A stretch of DNA of 64,000 bases from an uncultured Spirochaetaceae bacterium (GTDB lineage Bacteria > Spirochaetota > Spirochaetia > Sphaerochaetales > Sphaerochaetaceae), in contig CALXLD010000030.1 of the NCBI GenBank assembly GCA_944389105.1, positions 1 to 64,000 of the forward strand. The letters are read 5' to 3'. Both the position numbers and the translations under genes were made by a program. The notes beneath the pieces are model-generated. The model was not told where the DNA came from, ran no database searches, and saw only the letters and a program-made list of their open reading frames with translations. Numbering within the stretch: the first letter of the stretch is position 1; every line of letters starts with the position of its first letter. This document shows, piece by piece, positions 8,554 through 16,111 of this stretch.

Positions 8554-9504
8554 TCATATATCTGTATTATCGTCTTTATGAAGAGGCTCCATTCCCATCT
8601 GATCAGTGTTCTCAAGAACGTATTCAATAATTTTATTTACTTTCTCTAGGGATGATGGCGTCTCTGTTATCTTACGTATGCAGATGGCTAGCAGATCAAT
8701 GCCCTTGCTTTCCAGATGAATAGAGGCACATTTATACGCAGCCCTTATGGAACGTATTGCCTCATCTTCGCTGAATGAAGATGGTACTGCTATCATATCG
8801 GCACGTAGCAGCTGGACATCGAATAGCTTGTTTTCATAGAGAGATCTTCTTTCTCCTCTCAGAAAGCGAAAGCCATGTGCATTCACAAATGATAAAAGGA
8901 CTTCTGTTGCTTCGTGGTAGCAGTGGTTCGCTATATTTTCATCATCTTCGCCATCATATTCGACTTTGGGAGAGATTCTCATCATTAGGGCTTCATCATC
9001 AGTGTTTTCCGTTTTCTTTGCCAGTTCAGAGGCAACTGTATAAAAACAATAATCGGACAGGTTAGGATGCACTGGAAAACTCGTGAAATCGTTCTTTGCA
9101 ATTATAGTCTCTGCTTTTGGAGTTACTTCTTGTAGAAGAGCAAAGAGTCCAGCATCTGCAGCGCTGATGAGATCAAGCGCATCTATGTCTCTTTCAGTAA
9201 TCGATGTTCTAACGTGTTTCAGCTCCGGTGGTACATCTTCTGCGAATTGTTTTAGTATCTGTTTTATATGTATTTTCTCCGCTGGGTGTATGCCGTTTTC
9301 AATGAATGCTTTGATATAGGCTGTTGCTGTGTATTTATTGCCAGCCTTCTGTACAACGTATCTGCCTGGAGCAAATGATGCATCAGTAATATCCTGTGAA
9401 AGTACTTTCAGAGTCTCGATGGACCTTGCGAAAAGCGGATCGACTGAATCAAGCGTTGGTTTATCAATATTAAGTTCGTATGTGGAAACAGCTGTAATTA
9501 GCAC
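8554..9504 (-). CDS. Conserved-looking protein of unknown function (316 residues)
   Basis: The start is GTG, five bases after a strong AGGAGGG. The product is acidic and soluble, without signal peptide or membrane segment. I recognise no domain. The first 60 residues (MLITAVSTYELNIDKP and onwards) look like beta-strands. The middle is helical and contains His-Cys-Tyr-His (NHCYHEATEVLL). The last third has alternating charged helices. No terminator is clear after the stop. TTGACG in the upstream motif TTGACGCCTGC (9551-9541) could serve as a -35. It is divergent from nothing and stands alone among lipoprotein genes. Confidence 0.7.
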   Translation of the reverse strand: MLITAVSTYELNIDKPTLDSVDPLFARSIETLKVLSQDITDASFAPGRYVVQKAGNKYTATAYIKAFIENGIHPAEKIHIKQILKQFAEDVPPELKHVRTSITERDIDALDLISAADAGLFALLQEVTPKAETIIAKNDFTSFPVHPNLSDYCFYTVASELAKKTENTDDEALMMRISPKVEYDGEDDENIANHCYHEATEVLLSFVNAHGFRFLRGERRSLYENKLFDVQLLRADMIAVPSSFSEDEAIRSIRAAYKCASIHLESKGIDLLAICIRKITETPSSLEKVNKIIEYVLENTDQMGMEPLHKDDNTDI

Positions 9505-9586
9505 AAGAACCCTCCTGTTGTTATGCTGATGCAGAGTAGGGCAGGCGTCAAGCGTTGGGTATCGAAAGAAAGGAACCTGGCGAGGA

Positions 9587-9685
9587 ATGAGAAAAATACA
9601 TGGGATATTTCAATTAAAAGATGATGAAGCAAAAACATCTCTTAATAATGCTATTTCAAAAGGAACAGAAATCAAGGTTTTATAA
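9587..9685 (+). CDS. Possible 32-residue peptide or gene remnant
   Basis: ATG to TAA encodes MRKIHGIFQLKDDEAKTSLN and a short tail ending EIKVL. It is AT-rich, lysine-rich and has protein-like composition, but GAGGA abuts the ATG too closely to be a good ribosome site. It may be a truncated gene. It lies between the start of the 316-residue gene and the terminator of the split lipoprotein. Confidence 0.2.
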   Translation: MRKIHGIFQLKDDEAKTSLNNAISKGTEIKVL

Positions 9686-9697
9686 AAAATAGATAGA

Positions 9698-9731
9698 GAA
9701 AAAAGAAGCCAGAGGTTTGCTTCCTCTGGCT
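9698..9731 (-). terminator. Terminator of the split GLUG lipoprotein
   Basis: AGCCAGAGG and CCTCTGGCT form a perfect 9-bp stem around a 7-base loop, followed on the reverse strand by TCTTTTTTC. This is a strong intrinsic terminator. Confidence 0.85.
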
Positions 9732-9748
9732 GTAGCTTAAAAGTACTG

Positions 9749-11119
9749 CTATTCGATATCCATCTGTCCTACGATGAAACCGTCTGCGTCGTAACATGTC
9801 AGTGTCCAGGTGAGATCTGCTACAAGTGCTGAACCTCCTACGACACCTCCTATGGTACTGCTGTCATTGTAGTAGTAGTCGACGTTTCCAACTGTAATGA
9901 GCTGGTTGCCATAAGCATCTGTTCTGACTGTGTTCAGAGCTATACTATCAATAGACTGATTCATACTGTCGATTATCTGTAGTTTTCTTATGGCGCTTGT
10001 TACAGTGGAACCAGAAGTACATGCAATGTCCTCCTGTGAGACGTATATACGAATGGTTCCTTCAGGATTGGTAGTTGTGGAATATGTTGAGCCCTGAATC
10101 ATAAAAGATGAATATGATGTGTTGTTATTTGAAATGCTGAATGCTTCATCCTCATTTGTTTTTACCGTAACATTGGTTGGATTAGCAAGCAGGATGATAT
10201 GTTCAGCATCGTTTCCTGTATTTGTTGAATCTGTAGACATATCGAACCATTTATAATCAGCAGGATTTGCTTTACCGTTTGCTACAGGAAAATAATATCC
10301 GACTCCATAGGATCCCTGTATAGTGCCATAGTTTGCACAGTTGGTAACCTTGATTATAGGCTTTGTTACATTGCTCAATCTGGAAATAGTGTTGTGGCTA
10401 CCAATGAATACAGCAGCCCTCTCTCCAGTTATGTCTCCATAGTTCACACAGTTCTCGAATGTCACATAAGAATATGATCCATCATCGAATTGACCCCATG
10501 GGTATCCGCCAACGAACGCACCACCATATGCAGTAGTCTGAGAAGCATAGTTGGTACAATCTTCGAATATAGTGTACCCTTGGAATACCTGGCTTACGTA
10601 GCAAGAGGTGTTGTTGTTATTTGGCTCATTGAAATCACCATATGCATCGACGTTTCTGAATGTAACTGTCTGGGTGCTATTCTGCACACCATTGTTATAA
10701 AGTACACTATTATAGTGATGCGTCATGAATGCAAACATCACAAGTCCATCTGGTCTGTATTCAAGGTTGCTTATTGTGCCTTCAAGGAAGTTGTCTATCA
10801 GACCATAGGCTGCATTGTATACCATGTATTTACGCTGTAGATCGCTGAGTTTGTTGTTGATAAGAGCAAATGATAAACCAGAAAGTGAATGGTTGTTGAA
10901 ATCGATGTTACCACGGAATATTCCGATAGCAGGGGAGTCCATATCATCTGTGAATTCAAGGTCATTCATAACACTGAAATAGAAGAAACCTTCCGGATCA
11001 TTTGCCATAGCTGGTACAAGTGTCTTGATGTGTGAGAACTGCTCCTCATTGTAAATCAGATAAGGATCCTGCTCTGTTCCAGTGCCGCCACCGAAGCCGT
11101 TCGTGATTTGCGAACCCAT
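9749..11119 (-). CDS. Downstream part of a frameshifted CTQY lipoprotein (surface domain)
   Basis: The frame opens with GGGTGTEQDPYLIYNEEQFS, the phrase (GTGxxxDPYLIxxxxQ) that begins many GLUG-type surface domains, then has GIFRGNIDFNNHSLSGLSF and repeats such as FENCVNYGDITG and VTNCANYGTIQG. It lacks a signal peptide and has no credible ribosome site. The frame is open upstream of its first ATG to a TGA at 11194-11192 and reads YLNTSTITQLPEDMGSQITN across the overlap, which looks like protein. I conclude it is the second part of the lipoprotein encoded just upstream, separated by a single frameshift between 11194 and 11056. Repaired, the protein would be about 650-700 residues. Separate translation of this part is unlikely. 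Confidence 0.75.
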   Translation of the reverse strand: MGSQITNGFGGGTGTEQDPYLIYNEEQFSHIKTLVPAMANDPEGFFYFSVMNDLEFTDDMDSPAIGIFRGNIDFNNHSLSGLSFALINNKLSDLQRKYMVYNAAYGLIDNFLEGTISNLEYRPDGLVMFAFMTHHYNSVLYNNGVQNSTQTVTFRNVDAYGDFNEPNNNNTSCYVSQVFQGYTIFEDCTNYASQTTAYGGAFVGGYPWGQFDDGSYSYVTFENCVNYGDITGERAAVFIGSHNTISRLSNVTKPIIKVTNCANYGTIQGSYGVGYYFPVANGKANPADYKWFDMSTDSTNTGNDAEHIILLANPTNVTVKTNEDEAFSISNNNTSYSSFMIQGSTYSTTTNPEGTIRIYVSQEDIACTSGSTVTSAIRKLQIIDSMNQSIDSIALNTVRTDAYGNQLITVGNVDYYYNDSSTIGGVVGGSALVADLTWTLTCYDADGFIVGQMDIE

Positions 11120-11754
11120 GTCTTCTGGAAGCTGTGTGATTGTGCTGGTATTAAGGTAATTGAGATGTTTCCGGAAGCGGATATGGTAATTTCACTGGAG
11201 AATGAAAAAGAAGAATCTCCGGTAGAGGTAGAGATTGTTCCAGAAGCAGGGCCTCCAGTATAGCTCATTGAAAATGTTCCAGAGTTCCCGTTGACAGAAT
11301 ATGAAAGCGTATTTGTTACTGAAACATCAGCAGCCGTGATTGCATATGTGTCATTTCCGGTTTTGACCGTATTAAACTCCATTTCAATCGTACCTGAAGT
11401 TATAGAGACTCCAGCCTCATTGTCTACAAATGATGGGTTGAATGTGATAGTAGCAAGAAATGATGAGCCTACTGATCTCTGATTCATAACTGAACGCATT
11501 CTCGTGCCTGATGATACAGCACTCTGCACTGTTCTGGTTATAGTAAGCCCTGAATCTCCGTCTTTTACTTTAGTAAGGAAGCTGTCACTTTGCAGATAGT
11601 TCATCATAGCAATAGCATCTGTTCTATCCTGCTGTGATATCGAGTTATTTCCTCCGAACCCCGGAAATATATCTCCCGGAACGAACACATATTGCGTACA
11701 GGCCGTCATCAGTGTCAGCAGAATAGCCAGTACAGCTGCTGAGATTTTCTTCAT
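11056..11754 (-). CDS. N-terminal part of a frameshifted CTQY lipoprotein
   Basis: ATG at 11754 follows AGGAGG with a five-base gap. The signal peptide MKKISAAVLAILLTLMTAC places the anchor Cys at residue 19, and the mature end reads CTQYVFVPGDIFPGFGG, matching the other two CTQY proteins. The following part is rich in Ser and Thr with beta-strand patterns (GTIEMEFNTV, TLSYSVNGNSGTFSMSYTGG). The last residues after ITISASGNISIT (SFQKTWVRKSRTASVAALEQ) look out of frame: basic and unlike the rest. The sensible continuation is in the next frame. A G9 tract lies 30 bases before the ATG. Function is unknown; a surface role is inferred. Confidence 0.75.
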   Translation of the reverse strand: MKKISAAVLAILLTLMTACTQYVFVPGDIFPGFGGNNSISQQDRTDAIAMMNYLQSDSFLTKVKDGDSGLTITRTVQSAVSSGTRMRSVMNQRSVGSSFLATITFNPSFVDNEAGVSITSGTIEMEFNTVKTGNDTYAITAADVSVTNTLSYSVNGNSGTFSMSYTGGPASGTISTSTGDSSFSFSSEITISASGNISITLIPAQSHSFQKTWVRKSRTASVAALEQSRILI

Positions 11755-11783
11755 ATTTTCCTCCTGCAAAGGGTAAGGATATA

Positions 11784-11792
11784 CCCCCCCCC
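11784..11792 (-). repeat. G9 tract in the leader of the split CTQY lipoprotein
   Basis: Nine G on the coding strand lie about 20 bases upstream of the AGGAGG ribosome site. This is the third G8/G9 tract linked to a CTQY lipoprotein in the window. Confidence 0.9.
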
Positions 11793-11808
11793 GGTTACGT
11801 TCGGTATT

Positions 11809-11837
11809 ATTATAGCAGGCGTCAAAAGCATCGTATA
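11809..11837 (-). promoter_or_regulatory. Candidate promoter of the split CTQY lipoprotein
   Basis: TATAAT (11814-11809) is a perfect -10, with TATACG 17 bp upstream as a poor -35. Transcription would start near 11802, which places the G9 tract in the leader. The 11-base motif TTGACGCCTGC, also present upstream of the 316-residue gene, overlaps the spacer. A promoter with TATATC right after the G tract as -10 is a weaker alternative. Confidence 0.4.
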
Positions 11838-11839
11838 CT

Positions 11840-12167
11840 ACAATATAGGCAGAAATCGTAAAGAAAAATTATAAACGTTAAGTCTGTAATCTTTGTATTT
11901 GTATTAGACTGTATTCGTTTCAAAGGTTACATTAGATTTAGAAATTTTGATAATAACATTAAGATTGTTTTCATTACTTGCTGATTCCAAACGTATAGGC
12001 AACGGCAAGTAGGCATAATCAAAAACTCTTCATCGAATAAAATGGATCGCAAAATGAATGCAGAAGATGGCATGCTGAACTGTAAGTTGTTTTTTATTCA
12101 GGGGGAAACAAGTATGCATTGTTATGAATATTTGTATTATACTTCTTGATGAAAAAATGGAAATGTT
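11840..12167. other. AT-rich stretch without a recognisable gene
   Basis: I see no coding signal on either strand in this AT-rich segment between the lipoprotein promoter and the MITE-like element. Confidence 0.5.
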
Positions 12168-12365
12168 ATAGGAAGTTCAGAAATTCCTATTCAGCTTAGA
12201 TACCATAATATCCTCAATCAGAAAGGGCAGTATTATATCCTTTCAATTTGCAGAACGTACAATAGATAAAACCTGTGGAATATCTTTATAGTGTCCATCC
12301 AATGGATATCAACTTCAATCAAGGCCACCGGGTAGACCGGTGGTCATGATTTAGGAACTTCCTAT
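12168..12365. mobile_element. MITE-like element of about 200 bp with inverted ends
   Basis: The ends are inverted copies: ATAGGAAGTTC at 12168-12178 and its complement at 12355-12365. Extending inwards, 15 of 17 positions match. No transposase is encoded. Near the right end CCACCGG (12325-12331) and CCGGTGG (12337-12343) form a stem, 9 bp counting an outer G-T and G-C, around a GTAGA loop. That hairpin resembles the subterminal hairpins of IS200/IS605-type ends. Clear target duplications are not visible. It lies just after the stop of the beta-propeller-like lipoprotein and may double as its transcript end, but no T run follows. Confidence 0.4.
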
Positions 12366-12385
12366 TAAAATTTTTTGGAAAAAGA

Positions 12386-13930
12386 TTAAAGAGTATTAAT
12401 GTTTACTATGGAATGAACATCCGCTTTGTCTAGGGATAGAAGAGTTGGTGTGTCTTCTCTTTCTGGATTCCATCTGAATGTTCCGACCTCAGTTCTTCCT
12501 AAGGATTGCCAATATACGACAGTTCCATCTTCTGATACGCTGAAATCAGAACTTGTTGCAGTTTTTCCATCCATATTAATACGGGTTATTCCTCCTTCTG
12601 AATAGTCATACCAGCAAATCTGCGAACCATTTGCATTATCTCCAGCCCCCGCAATCCAATATATCCGGTCTACGGCTACTTGGAATGTTGTTGCAGTTTT
12701 ATCTGCAGTTGTAAGTGCTGCATTTTTTACCGTAATAGTATCGTTGCCGATTCTGACCCAGATGATTCCAGCAGGAAGCCATGCGGCAGAAGTGTCGTAT
12801 TGAATTAGAATAACATCAGTGTATCCATTTTCAGTAGAGGAGTATGCACGTCTAAGACCATATATTTCTTGATTTGTTGAAAGTTGATATCTTTGTATCT
12901 TACCTGGAGTGATGACCCCTGATTCTACGTTAAGTTCCATAATATCCAACATGTTCTGCACAGATCCGTTCTCTGGATAATAAAGCTCTGTATCAAAGTA
13001 ATAAATCTTATTTCCATTAAGAGCTTGATTATTGTTATAATTAAGATACAGCGTGCGTGTTTCGGAACCATTGTTTGTCTGGAATGTGTAATCTCCAGGT
13101 ATGAAGGCTGTTGGAGGAATATCCTCAGTAAGATCCAGAACATATTCAATCTCAGAAACTGTACTATGAATTAAAGCCATATTATCTGTAATTGAAATAA
13201 TATTACCTGAAGAAAATGGAGCTATTGTAAGCTGCTCAATATTCCCATTTGAAACGTTATCCTTTTTAACTCTGTACAAGTTCTGATAATCATATTCATT
13301 GTAAGCGGAACCTAGCATATAGATATAGTTTTCAGAATCCATAAGTGAATCCGGAGATGGAGCACCATTAACAAGTCGTAACGAATTTTCTGTATAGGCA
13401 TCTTCTGGTTTATTTACAAGTGATACTGTTCCTTTGGAAATATCAATAAAAGCATAATTTTCTCCATAGCTGTTTTCAATATCCATCATGACAGTATCTG
13501 CAATCATGATAGGTGAGCCATCAGGATAGTCTTCTCCACTATCTTTATATTGAACAACAGGTTCTCTTCTTATTGTTTCCAGATTTTGGATGTAAACATA
13601 ATATATATTCTCATCTATTTGTGTAATAGTTGCATCTTGAAATACGACTTTTGTACCATTTGGAGTCTCAAATACGAGCGGTTCAAACATAGCATCTTCA
13701 GAAGTATTATATGAAAGGTATGACACACCATCGCCGGATCTTCCAGAAGCAAGAGAGGATGTAGCATATCCTGTGCTATAAGAGTATGGGGATATTGTTC
13801 TTATTCCATCTGCTATGATTTTAAGTTCCGTAACCGAATCTGTTCCTTCACCATGATGTCCACTATTTGGAGCTTGGCAGGATATGAGAAGCATAACTAC
13901 CAATACAAAGTATACAAAAATCTTTTTCAT
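12386..13930 (-). CDS. Lipoprotein, possibly beta-propeller-like
   Basis: MKKIFVYFVLVVMLLISCQA is a clear lipoprotein signal with the anchor at Cys18. The mature end (QAPNSGHHGEG) does not share the CTQY sequence. The 514-residue product is rich in aromatic residues and in strand pairs such as DNMALIHSTVSEIEYVLDL, KIYYFDTELYYPENG, RIYWIAGAGDNANGSQICWY and GGITRINMDGKTATSSDFSV. The phrase ITRINMDGK and the recurring 40-60-residue spacing suggest a beta-propeller of the DUF5050/LVIVD kind, which is inference. No G tract or strong promoter is visible upstream. It probably sits in the outer membrane or periplasm. Confidence 0.8.
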   Translation of the reverse strand: MKKIFVYFVLVVMLLISCQAPNSGHHGEGTDSVTELKIIADGIRTISPYSYSTGYATSSLASGRSGDGVSYLSYNTSEDAMFEPLVFETPNGTKVVFQDATITQIDENIYYVYIQNLETIRREPVVQYKDSGEDYPDGSPIMIADTVMMDIENSYGENYAFIDISKGTVSLVNKPEDAYTENSLRLVNGAPSPDSLMDSENYIYMLGSAYNEYDYQNLYRVKKDNVSNGNIEQLTIAPFSSGNIISITDNMALIHSTVSEIEYVLDLTEDIPPTAFIPGDYTFQTNNGSETRTLYLNYNNNQALNGNKIYYFDTELYYPENGSVQNMLDIMELNVESGVITPGKIQRYQLSTNQEIYGLRRAYSSTENGYTDVILIQYDTSAAWLPAGIIWVRIGNDTITVKNAALTTADKTATTFQVAVDRIYWIAGAGDNANGSQICWYDYSEGGITRINMDGKTATSSDFSVSEDGTVVYWQSLGRTEVGTFRWNPEREDTPTLLSLDKADVHSIVNINTL

Positions 13931-14111
13931 ATATTTATCATAGCTTCCTAGATAGTATTTCGCAATGAATAAAGACCCTATAATTAGAGATTGCTTTTAT
14001 AGTTAAAACAAACTTACGGATGCTTGTGTTAACTTTTTTGTAAGATATCAATAGTTTTTAATTTCTATTATTAAATTCAGTAAAATTATTTGATTTCTAT
14101 TCACCCTTTAC

Positions 14112-14141
14112 GTGTACATACATTTATTTTTGTATGTACAC
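14112..14141. promoter_or_regulatory. Perfect 10-bp inverted repeat, possible operator or terminator
   Basis: GTGTACATAC and GTATGTACAC flank an ATTTATTTTT centre. It lies 17 bases beyond the sugar-kinase stop and 180 bases before the start of the lipoprotein gene. No T run follows the stem on either strand. An operator for a dimeric regulator or a weak terminator of the kinase gene are both possible. Confidence 0.5.
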
Positions 14142-14157
14142 TATGACGTTCTTTGGT

Positions 14158-15228
14158 TTAATATTCCTTCCACTGCCTGTCCATTGACTGCATTAATGCT
14201 ATCTGGGTCCTTGCTCTTACAAGGTTGTGGTCAGGGTAGGCTATCTTATAGTATGTGTCTCCCTGAAGGTAATCAGTGAGGAATCTTACGGCCATTATCT
14301 GTGTTATTGTCCTTCCGGATTCCTTTATACCTTCTTTTTCCTTCTCGGTAAGGAAGCTGCCAGCGCTTTCCATGTATCCTTCGTACAGTGCTTTGTAGAA
14401 CGGAATTGAGAATTCCATCTTTTCCGTTTCCTTTTCGTCTTCATCAGCTGTGCTGCATGCTGTCCTGATCATGTCGCCTGTGTCAAAGAGGATTGTCCCA
14501 GGCATTATCGTGTCAAGGTCAATCACGCAAAGAGCTTCTCCAGTTTCCTTTGAGAAGAGTACATTGTTTATCTTCGTGTCATTGTGGGTGACACGCATTG
14601 GAAGTGTCCCGTTTTCAAACGAATCCCAGATTCTTTTTCCCCTTTCTTCATTGTCAAAAAGGAATTCAAGCTCCTTCTGTACAAGACTCATGCGGTTTTC
14701 ATGATTTATCTTCATTGCGTTCCTGAGCTGGGAGAATCGCATGCCCATATCATGAAAATGAGGAATCACTGTGAAGAGGGTAGTGCTGTCAAAATCCGAA
14801 AGCTGTGACTGGAAATTCCCGATTCCTTTTCCAAGACTATAGGAAATATCCGCATTGGGAACCCTGTCATATGTATCAACACCATCGACAAAGAGATATG
14901 TCCTCCAGTACATCCCGTTTCCATCAATTGTGAAAGGCTTTCCATCCTTTGCCTTGATTACACGGAGCACGCGTCTTTCAGCTTCTGGAAGGTTCTCTGT
15001 TTTCTTCCTGATATGCTCTGTCACAGAGACAATATTGCTCATGACTTCATCTGGATGGGGGAAGACGGTACTGTTTATCCTCTGGTGGGTATATTTCTTC
15101 TTTTTTCCATTCTCCTCGAATGCTGAGATGAATGTCGAATTGATGTGCCCCTGATTATTGGCTTTTATACTTACAAGATTTCCCTGGATCGAGAAAGCCC
15201 CGATGATCTGCTCAGCTGTAATTTCCAT
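14158..15228 (-). CDS. NahK-like N-acetylhexosamine 1-kinase family phosphotransferase
   Basis: This is an aminoglycoside-phosphotransferase-fold kinase of 356 residues. The pattern GHINSTFIS...YTHQRINSTVFPHPDEVM in the N-lobe, catalytic loop VTHNDTKINNVL and metal-binding CVIDLDTIMPGTILFDTGDM match the N-acetylhexosamine 1-kinase (NahK) group, which phosphorylates GlcNAc or GalNAc at C1 using ATP. Such enzymes salvage host glycan sugars in gut bacteria. AGAGGA lies about ten bases before ATG, and a good promoter precedes it. It appears monocistronic. The family is firm; exact substrate is inferred. Other members of this fold act on choline or homoserine. Confidence 0.8.
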   Translation of the reverse strand: MEITAEQIIGAFSIQGNLVSIKANNQGHINSTFISAFEENGKKKKYTHQRINSTVFPHPDEVMSNIVSVTEHIRKKTENLPEAERRVLRVIKAKDGKPFTIDGNGMYWRTYLFVDGVDTYDRVPNADISYSLGKGIGNFQSQLSDFDSTTLFTVIPHFHDMGMRFSQLRNAMKINHENRMSLVQKELEFLFDNEERGKRIWDSFENGTLPMRVTHNDTKINNVLFSKETGEALCVIDLDTIMPGTILFDTGDMIRTACSTADEDEKETEKMEFSIPFYKALYEGYMESAGSFLTEKEKEGIKESGRTITQIMAVRFLTDYLQGDTYYKIAYPDHNLVRARTQIALMQSMDRQWKEY

Positions 15229-15248
15229 AGCAATTATTCCTCTGGCGG

Positions 15249-15277
15249 ATTATATCATCAAAATCAGGCTATTACAA
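15249..15277 (-). promoter_or_regulatory. Promoter of the NahK-like kinase
   Basis: On the reverse strand TTGTAA (15277-15272) and TATAAT (15254-15249) are separated by 17 bp. Transcription would start near 15242, just upstream of the ribosome site AGAGGA. Confidence 0.7.
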
Positions 15278-15496
15278 AAATGATTTCTCCATTTGTCACA
15301 AGGTGCTCTTTTATCGAATATTATGCACTTTTCATTGCATCTGGCTTCACTGCAAATGTTTTTGATGTATTTTTTCTGATTGAAGCATTGAATCAGAATC
15401 TCTGGTTTCCACCCTAGGCTTCCAATCTATGCGTTCATCAGATAGTCCCTGCTGAACGCATTCTTTGTAGATATGAACACAAATCACACAAGAACT

Positions 15497-16111
15497 TCAT
15501 ATTTCACCGGAAGCTACCAGTATTCTTTTCAGCGGAAGCCCGACAACGGTAGTCCAGTCTCCTTCAATACGATCAACAAGTGTGTATCCCGTCTTCTGGA
15601 GCCTGTAGCCCCCGGCAGCGCCTTCCCATTCCCCTGTTGAAATATAGGCATCAATTTCATCTGATGTAAGGCTCCGGAAGAAAACAGAAGCTTCATCGAT
15701 AATGAGGACTTTCCCTTTCCCTGGAAGATACAGGCCAGCTGCAGAGATTACAATCTGCTCATGTCCAGAGAGTTCTGAAAGGATTTCCCTTGCCCTTTCC
15801 TTGTTCTCAGGTTTTCCAAGAAGATGATTGTTTATAAATACAAGAGTATCTGCAGCAATAGCTGTCTTTTCCTTGCTGAAAACAGGGGAAGAGATGTATG
15901 CATCGATTTTTCTTGAAGCTATATTCATTACAGCTTCTTCAGGCGTAGCTCCCTGTTTTGTCTCATCTGCTTCGGGAATAAAGACTTCCACCTTCGTCCC
16001 ACCTGCTTCAAGAAGAGCTTTTCTGTTTGGAGAGGAGGAGGCGAGGATGACTGATGGGAATTTCCTGCTGAATCTGATCTGAAGTTCATCTGGCTCAGTT
16101 ATTCTCTGCAT
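15497..16111 (-). CDS. maf: Maf-family nucleotide pyrophosphatase
   Basis: Maf proteins hydrolyse non-canonical or excess nucleoside triphosphates and influence septation. The family signature VILASSSPNRKALLEAGG comes near the N-terminus, followed by PEADETK, the AADTLVF metal/catalytic motif, the GKPENKERAREIL segment, and EGAAGGYRLQ...EGDWTTVVGLPL. ATG at 16111 is preceded by GAGGAGG with a seven-base gap; an earlier ATG in the same frame lies inside the ABC-F gene and lacks such a site. It overlaps the end of the ABC-F gene by 13 bases, so the two are very probably co-transcribed. Here Ser-Pro-Asn replaces the commoner Ser-Pro-Arg. Confidence 0.9.
   Translation of the reverse strand: MQRITEPDELQIRFSRKFPSVILASSSPNRKALLEAGGTKVEVFIPEADETKQGATPEEAVMNIASRKIDAYISSPVFSKEKTAIAADTLVFINNHLLGKPENKERAREILSELSGHEQIVISAAGLYLPGKGKVLIIDEASVFFRSLTSDEIDAYISTGEWEGAAGGYRLQKTGYTLVDRIEGDWTTVVGLPLKRILVASGEI

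Noticed and set aside
8275-8649. Plus-strand frame of 124 codons
   Set aside because: It is antisense to the decayed antitoxin and to the end of the 316-residue gene, and its composition is not protein-like.
12168-12210. FRT-like recombination site, suggested by GAAGTTC and TTCCTATTC
   Set aside because: The spacing and core do not match a recombinase site. The similarity is limited to short AT-rich words.
12323-12345. CCACCGG/CCGGTGG hairpin as terminator of the lipoprotein at 12386
   Set aside because: No T run follows on either strand, and it fits better as the subterminal hairpin of the inverted-end element.
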